Assembly: GCF_030733845.1 (NCBI RefSeq)
Contig: NZ_CP132312.1
Span: 386,501 to 450,500, forward strand
Direction: 5' to 3'
DNA: 64,000 nucleotides
Source of the DNA: Shinella zoogloeoides
GTDB taxonomy: Bacteria > Pseudomonadota > Alphaproteobacteria > Rhizobiales > Rhizobiaceae
Part shown: positions 27,187 through 35,907 of the stretch, piece by piece
Position numbering within the stretch: the stretch's first letter is position 1
Layout: every line of letters begins with the position of its first letter
Translations under genes and position numbers: made by a program
Notes under the pieces: model-generated
Told to the model about the DNA's origin: nothing
The model's input: the letters and a program-made list of their open reading frames with translations, nothing else
The model's database searches: none

Positions 27187-27434
27187 GAGACCTTTGTCCC
27201 CTGAAGCGTTCGGGAAGGCTCCCGCTCACAAGGCTACCGTCCGCGATCCTATCGCAAGCGGGCTCCCGCCAGCACCTTGACCAAATGAAGTAGGGCGGAT
27301 CGTCCCCATGGATAAGCCGATGGGCAGCCGCGGTGCTTGCCTTGACGGAGGCGTGGCTTCTTAATCAGGGAGCGGCGGGCTGGCGTTGAGATCCCAACGC
27401 GCCGGCGGTGGTTCATGGCGAAGGAGAATCGACG

Positions 27435-28961
27435 ATGGACCGGCGAACCTTTCTGACGCAACTGGGTGTGGCCGGCCTTCTGCCGTTTCTCCCGGTGAGC
27501 AAGGCTGCGGCCGCGCCGGCCGCTACCGGAACGCGACCGCTTGGGCTCAATCTTGCCGGCCTGTCCTACTGGGCGAGCGAGCGCCCGTTCTCCAATCTCG
27601 CCTATGGCGCTTCCCGGTGGCGCGTTCAGGTAAAGGGAGCACCCTTTACCTGGGACGCCGAATTGCCGCCGATGACGGTGAAACGGTATCCCAAGGTCAT
27701 CCCGGCCAATGCCGTTCTGGAGAGCTTCCTCGTCTGGAACCGCCGGGAGCACCTGCCGGACGAGCTGTTCGTCCTGTATGACGGCAAGGGCAAGCTCGAA
27801 TATCTCGGCGGCGCGCGGCTGGAAGCGCGTCGGCCCGGCATCGACCGGGTGAGAAACATTCACAACGAAGCAGCCTTCACTGCGCAATTGGTCGCTACGG
27901 ACGAAAACGATCCGCTGCGTGACCTGCGCGTACAGGAAGGGGAAGGCAAGCCGGCTTCGACTTTTCGAGATGTCTTTCTCGATCGCCTCACCGGCATGAC
28001 GGCCCTGCGCTTCATGGACTGGATGAATACCAACAAATCCAAGCAGCGCGATTGGCGAGAACGTCCGATGCGCGGGGTTTTCGGGCACGTGGACGAACTT
28101 GGCGTTCCCGTCGAGGACATGGTGGAGCTGTGCAATCTCCAGCAGGCCCGCCCTTGGTTCAACATGCCCCATCTGGCGGATGACGGCTATATCCGTGGTT
28201 TCGCCGAACTGGTTCGCGACAAGCTCGACCCTAACCTTTCGGTCTATGTCGAATATTCGAACGAGCTGTGGAATTCGATGTTCCCGCAGGCCGCTTATGC
28301 CGCCGAGCAGGGCCTGAAGCTCGGGCTGTCGCCCCATGCATACGAGGCGCAACTGAGGTTCTACGCGCGGCGGACGACGCAAATTCTTTCCATCTGGGAG
28401 GATGTCTTCGGCGCGGCCCGCGACCGTGTGATCGGTGTCTACGCGGCGCATTCCGCCAACGAGTGGACGAGCACGACGATCCTGTCCTTCGAGGGCGTGA
28501 AAGACCATGCCGACGTTCTGGCGATCGCGCCCTATTTCGGGGCAGGACTGGGCGCGCCAGAGCGGGTCCGGGAGGTCGGCGCATGGTCGCTCGATACGCT
28601 GTTCGACGCGCTCACCCAGGAGGTGGCGGGAGAAAACAAACGCCTGATCCACGCCCAGGCCGGCATTGCGCGGCAATTCGGTGTCGAACTGGTCGCCTAT
28701 GAGGGTGGACAGCATCTGGCCGGGTTCGGCGGCGCGGAAGAGGATGAAAGGCTGACTGCGCTCTTCATCGCGGCCAATCGCGATCCTCGCATGGGCGTGC
28801 TCTACGCCGCCCATCTCGAGAACTGGTGGAATGCCGGCGGCGGCGTATATGCCCTGTTCTCCTCCATGTCCGAACCGAGCAAATGGGGAAGCTGGGGACT
28901 TCTGGAATATGAAGGTGGCTCCCATGTGAAATGGGAGGCGGCACGTTCCTTCCTGCGGTGA
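27435..28961 (+). CDS. Tat-exported glycosidase-like protein of the EPS locus
   Basis: A 508-residue protein from the ATG at 27435 (AAGGAG upstream). It begins MDRRTFLTQLGVAGLLPFLP, a twin-arginine signal peptide with cleavage likely after the AAAA stretch near residue 27. The mature part resembles large TIM-barrel 'cellulose-binding' or glycosidase-like proteins. Asn276-Glu277 in YVEYSNELWN and Glu423 in VAYEGGQH are placed like the acid/base and nucleophile of clan-A glycoside hydrolases. It probably trims or releases the exported polysaccharide in the periplasm. Catalytic activity is inferred, not shown. Confidence 0.75.
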   Translation: MDRRTFLTQLGVAGLLPFLPVSKAAAAPAATGTRPLGLNLAGLSYWASERPFSNLAYGASRWRVQVKGAPFTWDAELPPMTVKRYPKVIPANAVLESFLVWNRREHLPDELFVLYDGKGKLEYLGGARLEARRPGIDRVRNIHNEAAFTAQLVATDENDPLRDLRVQEGEGKPASTFRDVFLDRLTGMTALRFMDWMNTNKSKQRDWRERPMRGVFGHVDELGVPVEDMVELCNLQQARPWFNMPHLADDGYIRGFAELVRDKLDPNLSVYVEYSNELWNSMFPQAAYAAEQGLKLGLSPHAYEAQLRFYARRTTQILSIWEDVFGAARDRVIGVYAAHSANEWTSTTILSFEGVKDHADVLAIAPYFGAGLGAPERVREVGAWSLDTLFDALTQEVAGENKRLIHAQAGIARQFGVELVAYEGGQHLAGFGGAEEDERLTALFIAANRDPRMGVLYAAHLENWWNAGGGVYALFSSMSEPSKWGSWGLLEYEGGSHVKWEAARSFLR

Positions 28962-29010
28962 TGGCGGATTGCCGGCATGCGAATGCTGTTCGAAAGGATG
29001 ATGCCTATTC

Positions 29011-29028
29011 ACCGCGCGGCCGCGCGGT
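29011..29028. promoter_or_regulatory. Perfect 18-base palindrome upstream of the export gene
   Basis: ACCGCGCGGCCGCGCGGT reads the same on both strands. It lies between the glycosidase-like gene and the Wza-like gene, about 140 bases before the latter's start. It could be an operator or a short terminator-like hairpin; there is no T-run. Confidence 0.35.
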
Positions 29029-29153
29029 ACCGCTTCCTGAGGACCTGAACCTACGCCATTGGGCTTTGTTTTCAGGGACGGCAGACGGACATACGATCTA
29101 GATGTGCCTATCCAGGCTCTAGAGCGGGAAAGATGGCTGATCCGGGGTGTGCT

Positions 29154-30413
29154 ATGCGTTGGATGCTAGGTTTGGCGGGAATGCTTCTCTGTCTGATGAC
29201 GGCGAGTGCGAGCGGCCAGAGTGCCTATCGTCTGCAACCCGGCGACACGATCGCAATCTGGGTATCCGAGCAGGAAGGCCTTCGCCGGCAGGTCGTCGTC
29301 GGCCCGGATGGCTGGCTGTCTTTCCCTCTGGCGGGCCACCTGAAGGGGGAAGGGCTTTCCCTGGAAGAACTGGAAGTCGCCCTTTCCGATAGGCTGCGCG
29401 TCTATTTCAAGAATTCGGTGAACCTGACGATCATGCTGCAACCCAATCCGCAGCATCTCCAGACGATCTATGTCGTGGGAGACGTCATGACCCCCGGCTC
29501 CTATCCCTATCGCGCGGGCATGACGGTGCTGCACACGATCAGCGTCGCCGGCGGGCGTTATCGCGCTGTCGTGTCGGCAACGGATCAGGACCGGGTGGTG
29601 ACCGTCCGTCGCGCGATCGAGGTGGCCCGCGAGCAGGAGCGGATGCTTGGCGCCCGGATCATGCGGCTGGAGGCCGAGATCAGAGGGGAGACCTCCATTA
29701 TCAGCCAGTCGGGAAGCAGCGATCCGTTGCTGATGCAGGAGCAGATGCTGATGGATGCCCGCCGCCAGGCCCTGGCTACGCAGGAGGATGCCCGCCAGCT
29801 TGCAGGGCGATTGGGCGGTGAAGGCAATGCCGCGCTGCGCGAGCAGATCGAAGCGGTCGAGCGGCGGATTAGCCTGGCCAAGCAGCGCTACGACACCACC
29901 GCGAAACTGATCGCAAAAGGTGGAATGGAGGCTTCCCGGCTGATTGAGCGGGAAAGCGAGGTCGCCGAACTGGAAGGCCGGCTCAGCCAGCTGAAAGCGG
30001 AAATGGCGACCGCCGACCGTACGATCGCCGCCGAGGAAGCACTTTTCAAGACACGGATGGAAGAGCGGCAGACGCAGCTGCTTGTCGAAATTCAGGAGGC
30101 GCGCCGCCTGATGGAGGAAACGCGCGCCGGCATCATCAACAACGAAGGCATCCTGGGAATCTATGGCGAGAGCGCGGGGTCGGGCTCGGGTTCGCAAGGC
30201 GTAACGCAGGAGCTCGCCTATAGCATCATTCGCTCGATCGACGGGAAGACAACGGAGTTCCCGGCCGCAGAGACAACCCTGGTCGAAGCCGGCGACCTTG
30301 TGCGGGTGCATTACATGAGCGTCGGCGAAGCCAGTCAGCAGGTCGGGGCGCAATCGGACGGGACGTTGGGAACCGCAAGCGCAGAACCGGTCGATACGTC
30401 GAAGACACAGTAG
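29154..30413 (+). CDS. Polysaccharide export protein (Wza/ExoF-like) with coiled coil
   Basis: A 419-residue periplasmic or outer-membrane export protein. From the ATG at 29154 it starts MRWMLGLAGMLLCLMTASAS, a signal peptide; an ATG at 29133 is possible but puts an Asp before the signal. The Poly_export domain (YRLQPGDTIAIWVSEQ, VGPDGWLSFPLAGHL) is followed by an SLBB-type segment (YVVGDVMTPGSYPY) and then a long charged coiled coil (about residues 150-330). This resembles the rhizobial ExoF type rather than E. coli Wza. It forms the export conduit together with the Wzz-like protein 44 bases downstream. Confidence 0.9.
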   Translation: MRWMLGLAGMLLCLMTASASGQSAYRLQPGDTIAIWVSEQEGLRRQVVVGPDGWLSFPLAGHLKGEGLSLEELEVALSDRLRVYFKNSVNLTIMLQPNPQHLQTIYVVGDVMTPGSYPYRAGMTVLHTISVAGGRYRAVVSATDQDRVVTVRRAIEVAREQERMLGARIMRLEAEIRGETSIISQSGSSDPLLMQEQMLMDARRQALATQEDARQLAGRLGGEGNAALREQIEAVERRISLAKQRYDTTAKLIAKGGMEASRLIERESEVAELEGRLSQLKAEMATADRTIAAEEALFKTRMEERQTQLLVEIQEARRLMEETRAGIINNEGILGIYGESAGSGSGSQGVTQELAYSIIRSIDGKTTEFPAAETTLVEAGDLVRVHYMSVGEASQQVGAQSDGTLGTASAEPVDTSKTQ

Positions 30414-30456
30414 AACGATTTTCGCTTTTCAGACTACGGGATCAGGCGAGGCTTGC

Positions 30457-31929
30457 ATGAACGAGATAGTCCGCAACATCTACTACTATATCGAAGTGGC
30501 TATCAAACGGCCTCTGTATTTCATATTGCCGGTCGCGGTCGTTCTCGCTGCGGGCGCATTCTTCATGTCCAATATGTCGCGGAACTATTATTCCGAAGGT
30601 CTGCTGAGCATGGAATTCCAGCAGATGCCGACCACGCTCGTCAACCCCACGGTGGCGAATGAGCGGCTGCAACTCATCGAGCAGCGCCTGCTGACGCGCG
30701 AGAGCCTGCTTTCCCTTGCGATCAAGTTCAATCTCTTTCCCGAGGCACGGGCGACGCTTCCGAAGGTCAAGGTGGCCGAACTCGTGCGCGACCACCTCGT
30801 CCTCAACACGATGGTCGCGGAAGCGACGGCGCAATATGGCGGCAGCGCCTCGATCCGCATCGGCTTCAACTACAATGATCCGCAGGTCGCGGCGAATGTG
30901 GCGAAAGACCTGACGGATCGCATCATCGACGAGCACAGGCGTGCCCGCGTGGCGCGTGCTGCCGAGGCCGTGGAATTCCTCGGACAGGAGGTGAAGAAGC
31001 TCAGCGCCCGTATGGCGGCGCGGGAGGCCGAGTGGACGCGCTACCTGACGGCCAATCAGGACGCCTTGCCGAACAGGATTTCCGCCGTGCTGGTCGAGTT
31101 GCAGGCCAAGGGCCAGGAACTGACCACGCTGGAGCAATCGATCTCCGCGCTCAATGCGGAGCGCAGCCTTCTGGAGGGACAGTTGCGGCTGGGCATAGAG
31201 CAATCCAGCCTGCCGTCCCGCGCGCGCACGCAGCTTGTCGCCGTGCAGGAGGAAATCGCGCAGAAATCGCTGACCTACTCGCCGACCCACCCCGAACTGG
31301 TCGCTCTGAAGCAGAAGGCAATGGAGCTGGAAATCCAGGTCGGCCGGGAAAAGCCGGGCGAGGAGCCGGTTCTGCCCACGAACGCGCAGGTATCGGATCT
31401 GCCGGAGGCGCTGGCACTGATCGCCGAGCGGGTCAGCAACACCGGCATCCGACAGGATGCGTTGAACGAACAGCGCCAGCGCCTGGTCGCGCGCATCGCC
31501 GAACTCAATGCATCCGTCGCGCGCGCGCCGGAAGTCGGGGCCCAGTTCGACACGATCCGCGCCGAGAAGGAAAGCCTGTCGCGCAGCCTGCAGGACATGA
31601 CCAACAGGTATGAAACGGCCCGCCTCGGTGAACGGCTGGAGCAAAGCGAGACGGCTTCACCCATCGAACTGATCGAGGCGCCCTACGTGCCGGTCTATTC
31701 GACCAATTCCTGGCGGGTGGTGGCCATCGTCGTTTTGGGATTGGCGGGCCTTGCGGGCCTTGCCGGCCTCTATCTCGCGGACGCCATGCGCAAAACGGTG
31801 CGCGGCGCGTTCGATCTTGAAGAGTTGCTCCAGGGGCGGGCTCTCGTGCTGATACCGGAATGGGATCCCAAGCGACCGGGCCTGTTTCGGTCTTGGTTCG
31901 GCGGCAAGCGCGCACCGCGAGGCATATGA
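30457..31929 (+). CDS. Polysaccharide chain-length determinant / Wzc-like membrane protein without kinase domain
   Basis: A 490-residue inner-membrane protein with a TM segment near residues 20-38 (YFILPVAVVLAAGAFFMSNM) and another near 417-438 (VVAIVVLGLAGLAGLAGLYL), and long periplasmic coiled coils between. This is the Wzz/GumC layout. It stops about 50 residues after the second TM, so the tyrosine-kinase domain of a one-piece Wzc/ExoP is absent; a separate CpsD-like ATPase follows 42 bases downstream. It sets chain length and links polymerase to the export channel. Confidence 0.9.
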   Translation: MNEIVRNIYYYIEVAIKRPLYFILPVAVVLAAGAFFMSNMSRNYYSEGLLSMEFQQMPTTLVNPTVANERLQLIEQRLLTRESLLSLAIKFNLFPEARATLPKVKVAELVRDHLVLNTMVAEATAQYGGSASIRIGFNYNDPQVAANVAKDLTDRIIDEHRRARVARAAEAVEFLGQEVKKLSARMAAREAEWTRYLTANQDALPNRISAVLVELQAKGQELTTLEQSISALNAERSLLEGQLRLGIEQSSLPSRARTQLVAVQEEIAQKSLTYSPTHPELVALKQKAMELEIQVGREKPGEEPVLPTNAQVSDLPEALALIAERVSNTGIRQDALNEQRQRLVARIAELNASVARAPEVGAQFDTIRAEKESLSRSLQDMTNRYETARLGERLEQSETASPIELIEAPYVPVYSTNSWRVVAIVVLGLAGLAGLAGLYLADAMRKTVRGAFDLEELLQGRALVLIPEWDPKRPGLFRSWFGGKRAPRGI

Positions 31930-31971
31930 GCGTTCAATGCGTTATTCCGCTTGATCCGGGAGTGCGGATTT

Positions 31972-32784
31972 ATGGACACGACGACAAAAATCTTGCTTCG
32001 GCCCAGACTGGAATCGCTGTCGGCGGAGACCGACTTTGCCCGGCTCGGGGCAACCAATACCGAAGGTTTCGGGGCTCTCGTCGCAACGGACGGTTCGCCC
32101 GTGGGGCGCGGCGCGCCCGAGATCACGCGGCCGTCCGTGACCTTCCTGAAATCCCAGCGGGTGATTGCCTTCGACAACAGCCACCGGATGACGCGCTATT
32201 ACGACATGCTGCGTAATCTGCTGCGGGACAATGCCGAGGGGCAGCCGCCATACACGATCGCCGTCACATCGCCCACGGCCGGCTGCGGCACGACGGTTTC
32301 CGCCTTCAATCTCGCACTGAGTTTTGCCCGTATTCCCGATGCCAACGTGCTTCTCGTGGACGCCAACATGCGCGACCCGGCGCTGGGCCGCCTGCTGGGA
32401 TTGCCTTCTCCGATCACCAGGCTGGCCGACGACGAGGCAATGACGGGCATGCTGACCACGCTGGAATTCGGCAATATGCGAACGCATTTCCTGCTTCCCT
32501 GCTGGGGAGACGGACGCTTGTCCGCGGCTGCTGCCCTGCAGCGCTTCAAGACGCAGATCGAGCATGCCAAGCAATTTCTGAAGCCGACGATGATCATTTT
32601 CGACGTCGCGCCGGTGCTGGAGACGGATGAAACGGTTCCCCTCGTTCTGGAGGCCGATTCCATCGTCATGGTGCTGGCGACGGGCGGTTCGAAACTTTCC
32701 GATATCGAAGTCTGCGAAACACTGCTCGGGGCCAGGAAGAACATCCAGTTCGTGCTGAACAAGAGCGGCAAACATGGGCTTTGA
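31972..32784 (+). CDS. CpsD/CapB-like ATPase partner with degenerate Walker A
   Basis: A 270-residue cytoplasmic protein of the BY-kinase/MinD-like fold. The ATG at 31972 follows GGGAG. The Walker A' motif VLLVDANMRDP (near residue 122) and a Walker-B-like MIIFDVAP (near 205) are intact. The Walker A loop, however, reads TSPTAGCGTTVSAF: Thr107 stands where the phosphate-binding lysine is normally found. No tyrosine cluster is present at the C-terminus (it ends KSGKHGL). It may bind nucleotide weakly or act as a pseudokinase that only regulates the Wzz-like protein encoded upstream. Confidence 0.82.
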   Translation: MDTTTKILLRPRLESLSAETDFARLGATNTEGFGALVATDGSPVGRGAPEITRPSVTFLKSQRVIAFDNSHRMTRYYDMLRNLLRDNAEGQPPYTIAVTSPTAGCGTTVSAFNLALSFARIPDANVLLVDANMRDPALGRLLGLPSPITRLADDEAMTGMLTTLEFGNMRTHFLLPCWGDGRLSAAAALQRFKTQIEHAKQFLKPTMIIFDVAPVLETDETVPLVLEADSIVMVLATGGSKLSDIEVCETLLGARKNIQFVLNKSGKHGL

Positions 32785-32832
32785 GCGCCACAAGTGGTTC
32801 GCTAGGGCATCGACCCAACTTGCGGAGGTCTC

Positions 32833-33801
32833 ATGAATTCCTCTCCGAAACTGGCTGTCGTCATCGTCAACTACCGGACTGCGTCCATGGTGGTGGACTG
32901 TCTCGCCGCGCTCGCCGTATCCGGAACCGTTCCTGACAATACGGGGGTCGTTGTCGTCGATGGTGCCTCGGGGGACGATTCCTGCGAGATCATCGCGACC
33001 GCCATCCAGCGGAACGGCTGGTCGGATCGGGTCGGCTTCCTGCCGCTTTCCGTCAATGGCGGTTTCGCCTATGGCAACAACCGCGGCCTGGAACATGCCA
33101 TCGCCCGGTTCGGCCGGCCGGATTACGTGTTGTTTCTCAATCCCGACACGGTGCCGCGCGCCGGCGGACTGGCGCCGCTCGTCGCATTCATGGACGCTTC
33201 ACCGCGGGCTGGCATCGCCGGGAGCCGGCTGGAGGATCCCGACGAAACGCAGCAGGCATGCGCTTTCCGGTTTCCCTCGCCGATAAATGAATTCGAGAGC
33301 CAGATCCGTTTCGGCCCCATGACCCGGCTTTTCCAGCGCTGGCGCGTCGTGCGGGAGTTCAGCAAGGAACCCATCGCCGTCGACTGGGTGTCTGGCGCCA
33401 GCATGATCGTGCGCATGCAGGTGATCGACGAGATCGGCGTCATGGACGAGGATTTCTTCCTCTACTATGAGGAACTGGATTTCTGCCGGCGTGCCGCGCA
33501 GCGCGGATGGGAATGCTGGCATGTGCCGCAGAGCCGCGTGGTGCATCTCGTCGGGCAGTCGACCGGCGTGACCCTCCGTCACGGAAAGCGGCCGCGTCGT
33601 CCGCCCTACTGGTTCGAATCCCGCCGCCGCTATTACGCCAAGCATCACGGCCGCCTTTATGCGGCGGGTGCGGACCTGGCCTGGATCGGGGGGCAGTTCC
33701 TGTGGCAGGTGCGGCAATGGATCCAGCGCAGACCCGTCACCGATCCTCCCTATCTCCTCAGCGATTTCCTGCGCCATCTCGGCCTGCCGAAAGCGCCCTG
33801 A
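32833..33801 (+). CDS. Glycosyltransferase family 2 (rhamnosyltransferase-like)
   Basis: A 322-residue GT-A enzyme. It has the opening VVIVNYRTASMV, the nucleotide-binding VVDGASGDDS, the metal-site equivalent LFLNPDTVP near residue 100, and the acceptor-side FLYYEELDFCRRA near 215. These mark the WbbL/rhamnosyltransferase-like branch of GT2. It ends the rightward export-gene run and is convergent with the Gfo-epimerase fusion, with only 4 bases between the two stops. It probably adds one sugar of the EPS repeat unit; donor and acceptor are not known. Confidence 0.9.
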   Translation: MNSSPKLAVVIVNYRTASMVVDCLAALAVSGTVPDNTGVVVVDGASGDDSCEIIATAIQRNGWSDRVGFLPLSVNGGFAYGNNRGLEHAIARFGRPDYVLFLNPDTVPRAGGLAPLVAFMDASPRAGIAGSRLEDPDETQQACAFRFPSPINEFESQIRFGPMTRLFQRWRVVREFSKEPIAVDWVSGASMIVRMQVIDEIGVMDEDFFLYYEELDFCRRAAQRGWECWHVPQSRVVHLVGQSTGVTLRHGKRPRRPPYWFESRRRYYAKHHGRLYAAGADLAWIGGQFLWQVRQWIQRRPVTDPPYLLSDFLRHLGLPKAP

Positions 33802-33805
33802 CCCT

Positions 33806-35899
33806 TCACCAGAAAAGATGCGCCTCGTCGATGGCGCGGCGCAGGAAGGCCTCCCTATCGGCCTCTGGCCGCCAGCCGAGCAGGCGCTTGGGCTTTTCAT
33901 TGTTAAACGGCGAGAGGTGCCCGCGCGATTTCCAGTCGGCGAGCGAGGGGCGCACGGCATCCTTGCGCCGCAATCCATATCGCTTGAGCAGATACTTGCC
34001 GCCATCCGCCAGCCAGAGGGCGGTAAGGCTGGACTCTTTGACGTTGAGCTTCGCACCCGCGCGGCGATGGATGGCCGCGAAATAATCGCGGCCGGTGAAG
34101 AGCGGCTCGCCGGTCAGGTTGAAGCTCTCGTTGATGGCTTCCGGCCGTTCCATCATGGCGATCAGACCATCTGAGACGTCGTCGGCCAGTACGAAGGGCA
34201 GGATGTTGGTGCCGTTCCCCCAAAGCTTCACGGCACCGGGGCCATGCCAGCGGCCGATGCCCCAGTGCTGCAACGGCCCGCCGTCGCCGACGACGATGCC
34301 CGGGCGGGCGATGACGAGCGGCAGCCCGTCCGTGTGCCGCATTTCCATGAGCCGCCGCTCGCATTCCGCCTTGGAGCGGGCGTAGAGATTGCGCGAAGAC
34401 AGGTCGCCGAAGGGCGTGTCCTCGGTGATCGGGCGCTGCTGTTCGGACATGTCATAGGACGCGATGGTGCCGGTATAGACCAGGCGGGCCACGCCGGCTC
34501 TCCGGCACGCGCGGGCCACGCGCAGGGCGATGCCGACGTCGTTTTCGAGTGCTGCATCCCAGCTCTTGTCCATGGACTTGGCAAGGTTGAAGACGCATGT
34601 GATGCCCTCCATCGCGCGCACCAGCGCATCCTCGTCCCTCAGCGAGGCGCCAACGGTTTCGACATGGTCGGCGATATCGGCGAAGGGGCCGAGCCTGCCG
34701 CGCGACAGCACGCGCACATCGATCCCCCTTTGCACGAGACGCCGGGTCAGATTGCGGCCGATGAAGCCGGTGCCGCCGATGACGAGGACGCTCGGGTTGG
34801 GCCGGTGCGGAGAGGCCGGGACCGGTGCCTGCGCGGCGGGCAGCTTTTCAAGGCTGGCATCGATTGCCTGCATGACCTTCAGGGCCGCCTCCGGGCAAAA
34901 GCGCCTGTCCGGCACGCCGCGCTGAACCCCCTGGTAGAAGGCCTCGATCGTGTTGCGGAAGCTCAGTCCGTAGGGGCTTTTCCGGTTGAGCGAGGCGGTC
35001 TGGCGCAAACCGTTGACGAAGGCCTCGCGCAAATGGGATCCGGCCTTGCCGATCTCCTTAAGGAAGGCGTTCGCCACGAGATCGGCGGTGTTGTCGGCCG
35101 AGACGACAAGGGTATCGGCCGCATAGTCGAGGCGGGCTATGGCGGAAGAGCCGCGCACCGTGACCGACCGGTCGTCCACCGTCTCCACGAGGGACAGCGC
35201 GATGGTGACGTCGACCTTGCCGGCTTTCGCCAGGATCCGCCAGCTTTGCGGCCTGCGCTCGCCGCCCGGCAGCGTGATCCATTGCCCGAGGCTTACATGT
35301 TCGATGTCGAGCGAGCCAAAGAGGTCGACGGCGAAGGAGAAGGGGTGCGGCCCGAGTTCCAGCAGGAGATTGCGCGTGTCGCGCATGAGCCAGATGCCGT
35401 GCGGGCCAGAGCGCAGCGGCGCGAGCGGCAGCGACCAGTTGATCTGGGCGCTGGAGACAAGGCCGAGCTCTCCCGCCTCCTTCAGCCGTTGCAGCCTTTC
35501 ATAGGCGGGAAGGCCGAGGAAATTGTGGCTGGCGCCGAAGCTGCGGCCCGCCGCCTGCGCGGCGGCGGCGATGGTTTCCACTTCGCCCGCAGACAAGGCG
35601 ACCGGTTTTTCGACGAGCACATGCAGCCCGGCCTTGAGGCACTTCACGGCGAGGTCGCAATGCAGATTCGGCGGTGTCAGGATATGCACCGCATCGCACA
35701 CCCCGGAGGCGATCATCGCATCCAGATCCGTGAAGGCGGGCACGCCGTAGGTACGGGCCATCTGCCCGGCGGCATCCTCGGCCGGGTCGCAGACGGCGGC
35801 AAGGCGTGCGCTGGCGGTCGCGCGAATGGCATCGGCATGCCAAGTCGAGATATATCCTGCGCCGATCATTCCAACTCTGATTGCTGTCCGGGCGGGCAT
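33806..35899 (-). CDS. Gfo/Idh/MocA oxidoreductase fused to NAD-dependent epimerase/dehydratase
   Basis: A 697-residue fusion from the ATG at 35899 (AGGAA upstream). Residues 1-355 form a Gfo/Idh/MocA dehydrogenase (VGMIGAGYISTWHADAI; catalytic-type VEKPVAL near 97). A proline-rich linker (APVPASPHRPNPS) leads to residues about 370-697, an extended SDR/epimerase with VIGGTGFIGRNLTRRL and the catalytic YARSK. Both cofactor motifs are intact. It likely performs two successive steps on a nucleotide sugar, such as oxidation followed by epimerisation or reduction. The next gene upstream on the same strand is the GT4-GT2 fusion, 8 bases away. Confidence 0.88.
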   Translation of the reverse strand: MPARTAIRVGMIGAGYISTWHADAIRATASARLAAVCDPAEDAAGQMARTYGVPAFTDLDAMIASGVCDAVHILTPPNLHCDLAVKCLKAGLHVLVEKPVALSAGEVETIAAAAQAAGRSFGASHNFLGLPAYERLQRLKEAGELGLVSSAQINWSLPLAPLRSGPHGIWLMRDTRNLLLELGPHPFSFAVDLFGSLDIEHVSLGQWITLPGGERRPQSWRILAKAGKVDVTIALSLVETVDDRSVTVRGSSAIARLDYAADTLVVSADNTADLVANAFLKEIGKAGSHLREAFVNGLRQTASLNRKSPYGLSFRNTIEAFYQGVQRGVPDRRFCPEAALKVMQAIDASLEKLPAAQAPVPASPHRPNPSVLVIGGTGFIGRNLTRRLVQRGIDVRVLSRGRLGPFADIADHVETVGASLRDEDALVRAMEGITCVFNLAKSMDKSWDAALENDVGIALRVARACRRAGVARLVYTGTIASYDMSEQQRPITEDTPFGDLSSRNLYARSKAECERRLMEMRHTDGLPLVIARPGIVVGDGGPLQHWGIGRWHGPGAVKLWGNGTNILPFVLADDVSDGLIAMMERPEAINESFNLTGEPLFTGRDYFAAIHRRAGAKLNVKESSLTALWLADGGKYLLKRYGLRRKDAVRPSLADWKSRGHLSPFNNEKPKRLLGWRPEADREAFLRRAIDEAHLFW

Positions 35900-35907
35900 G
35901 GGCGTTC

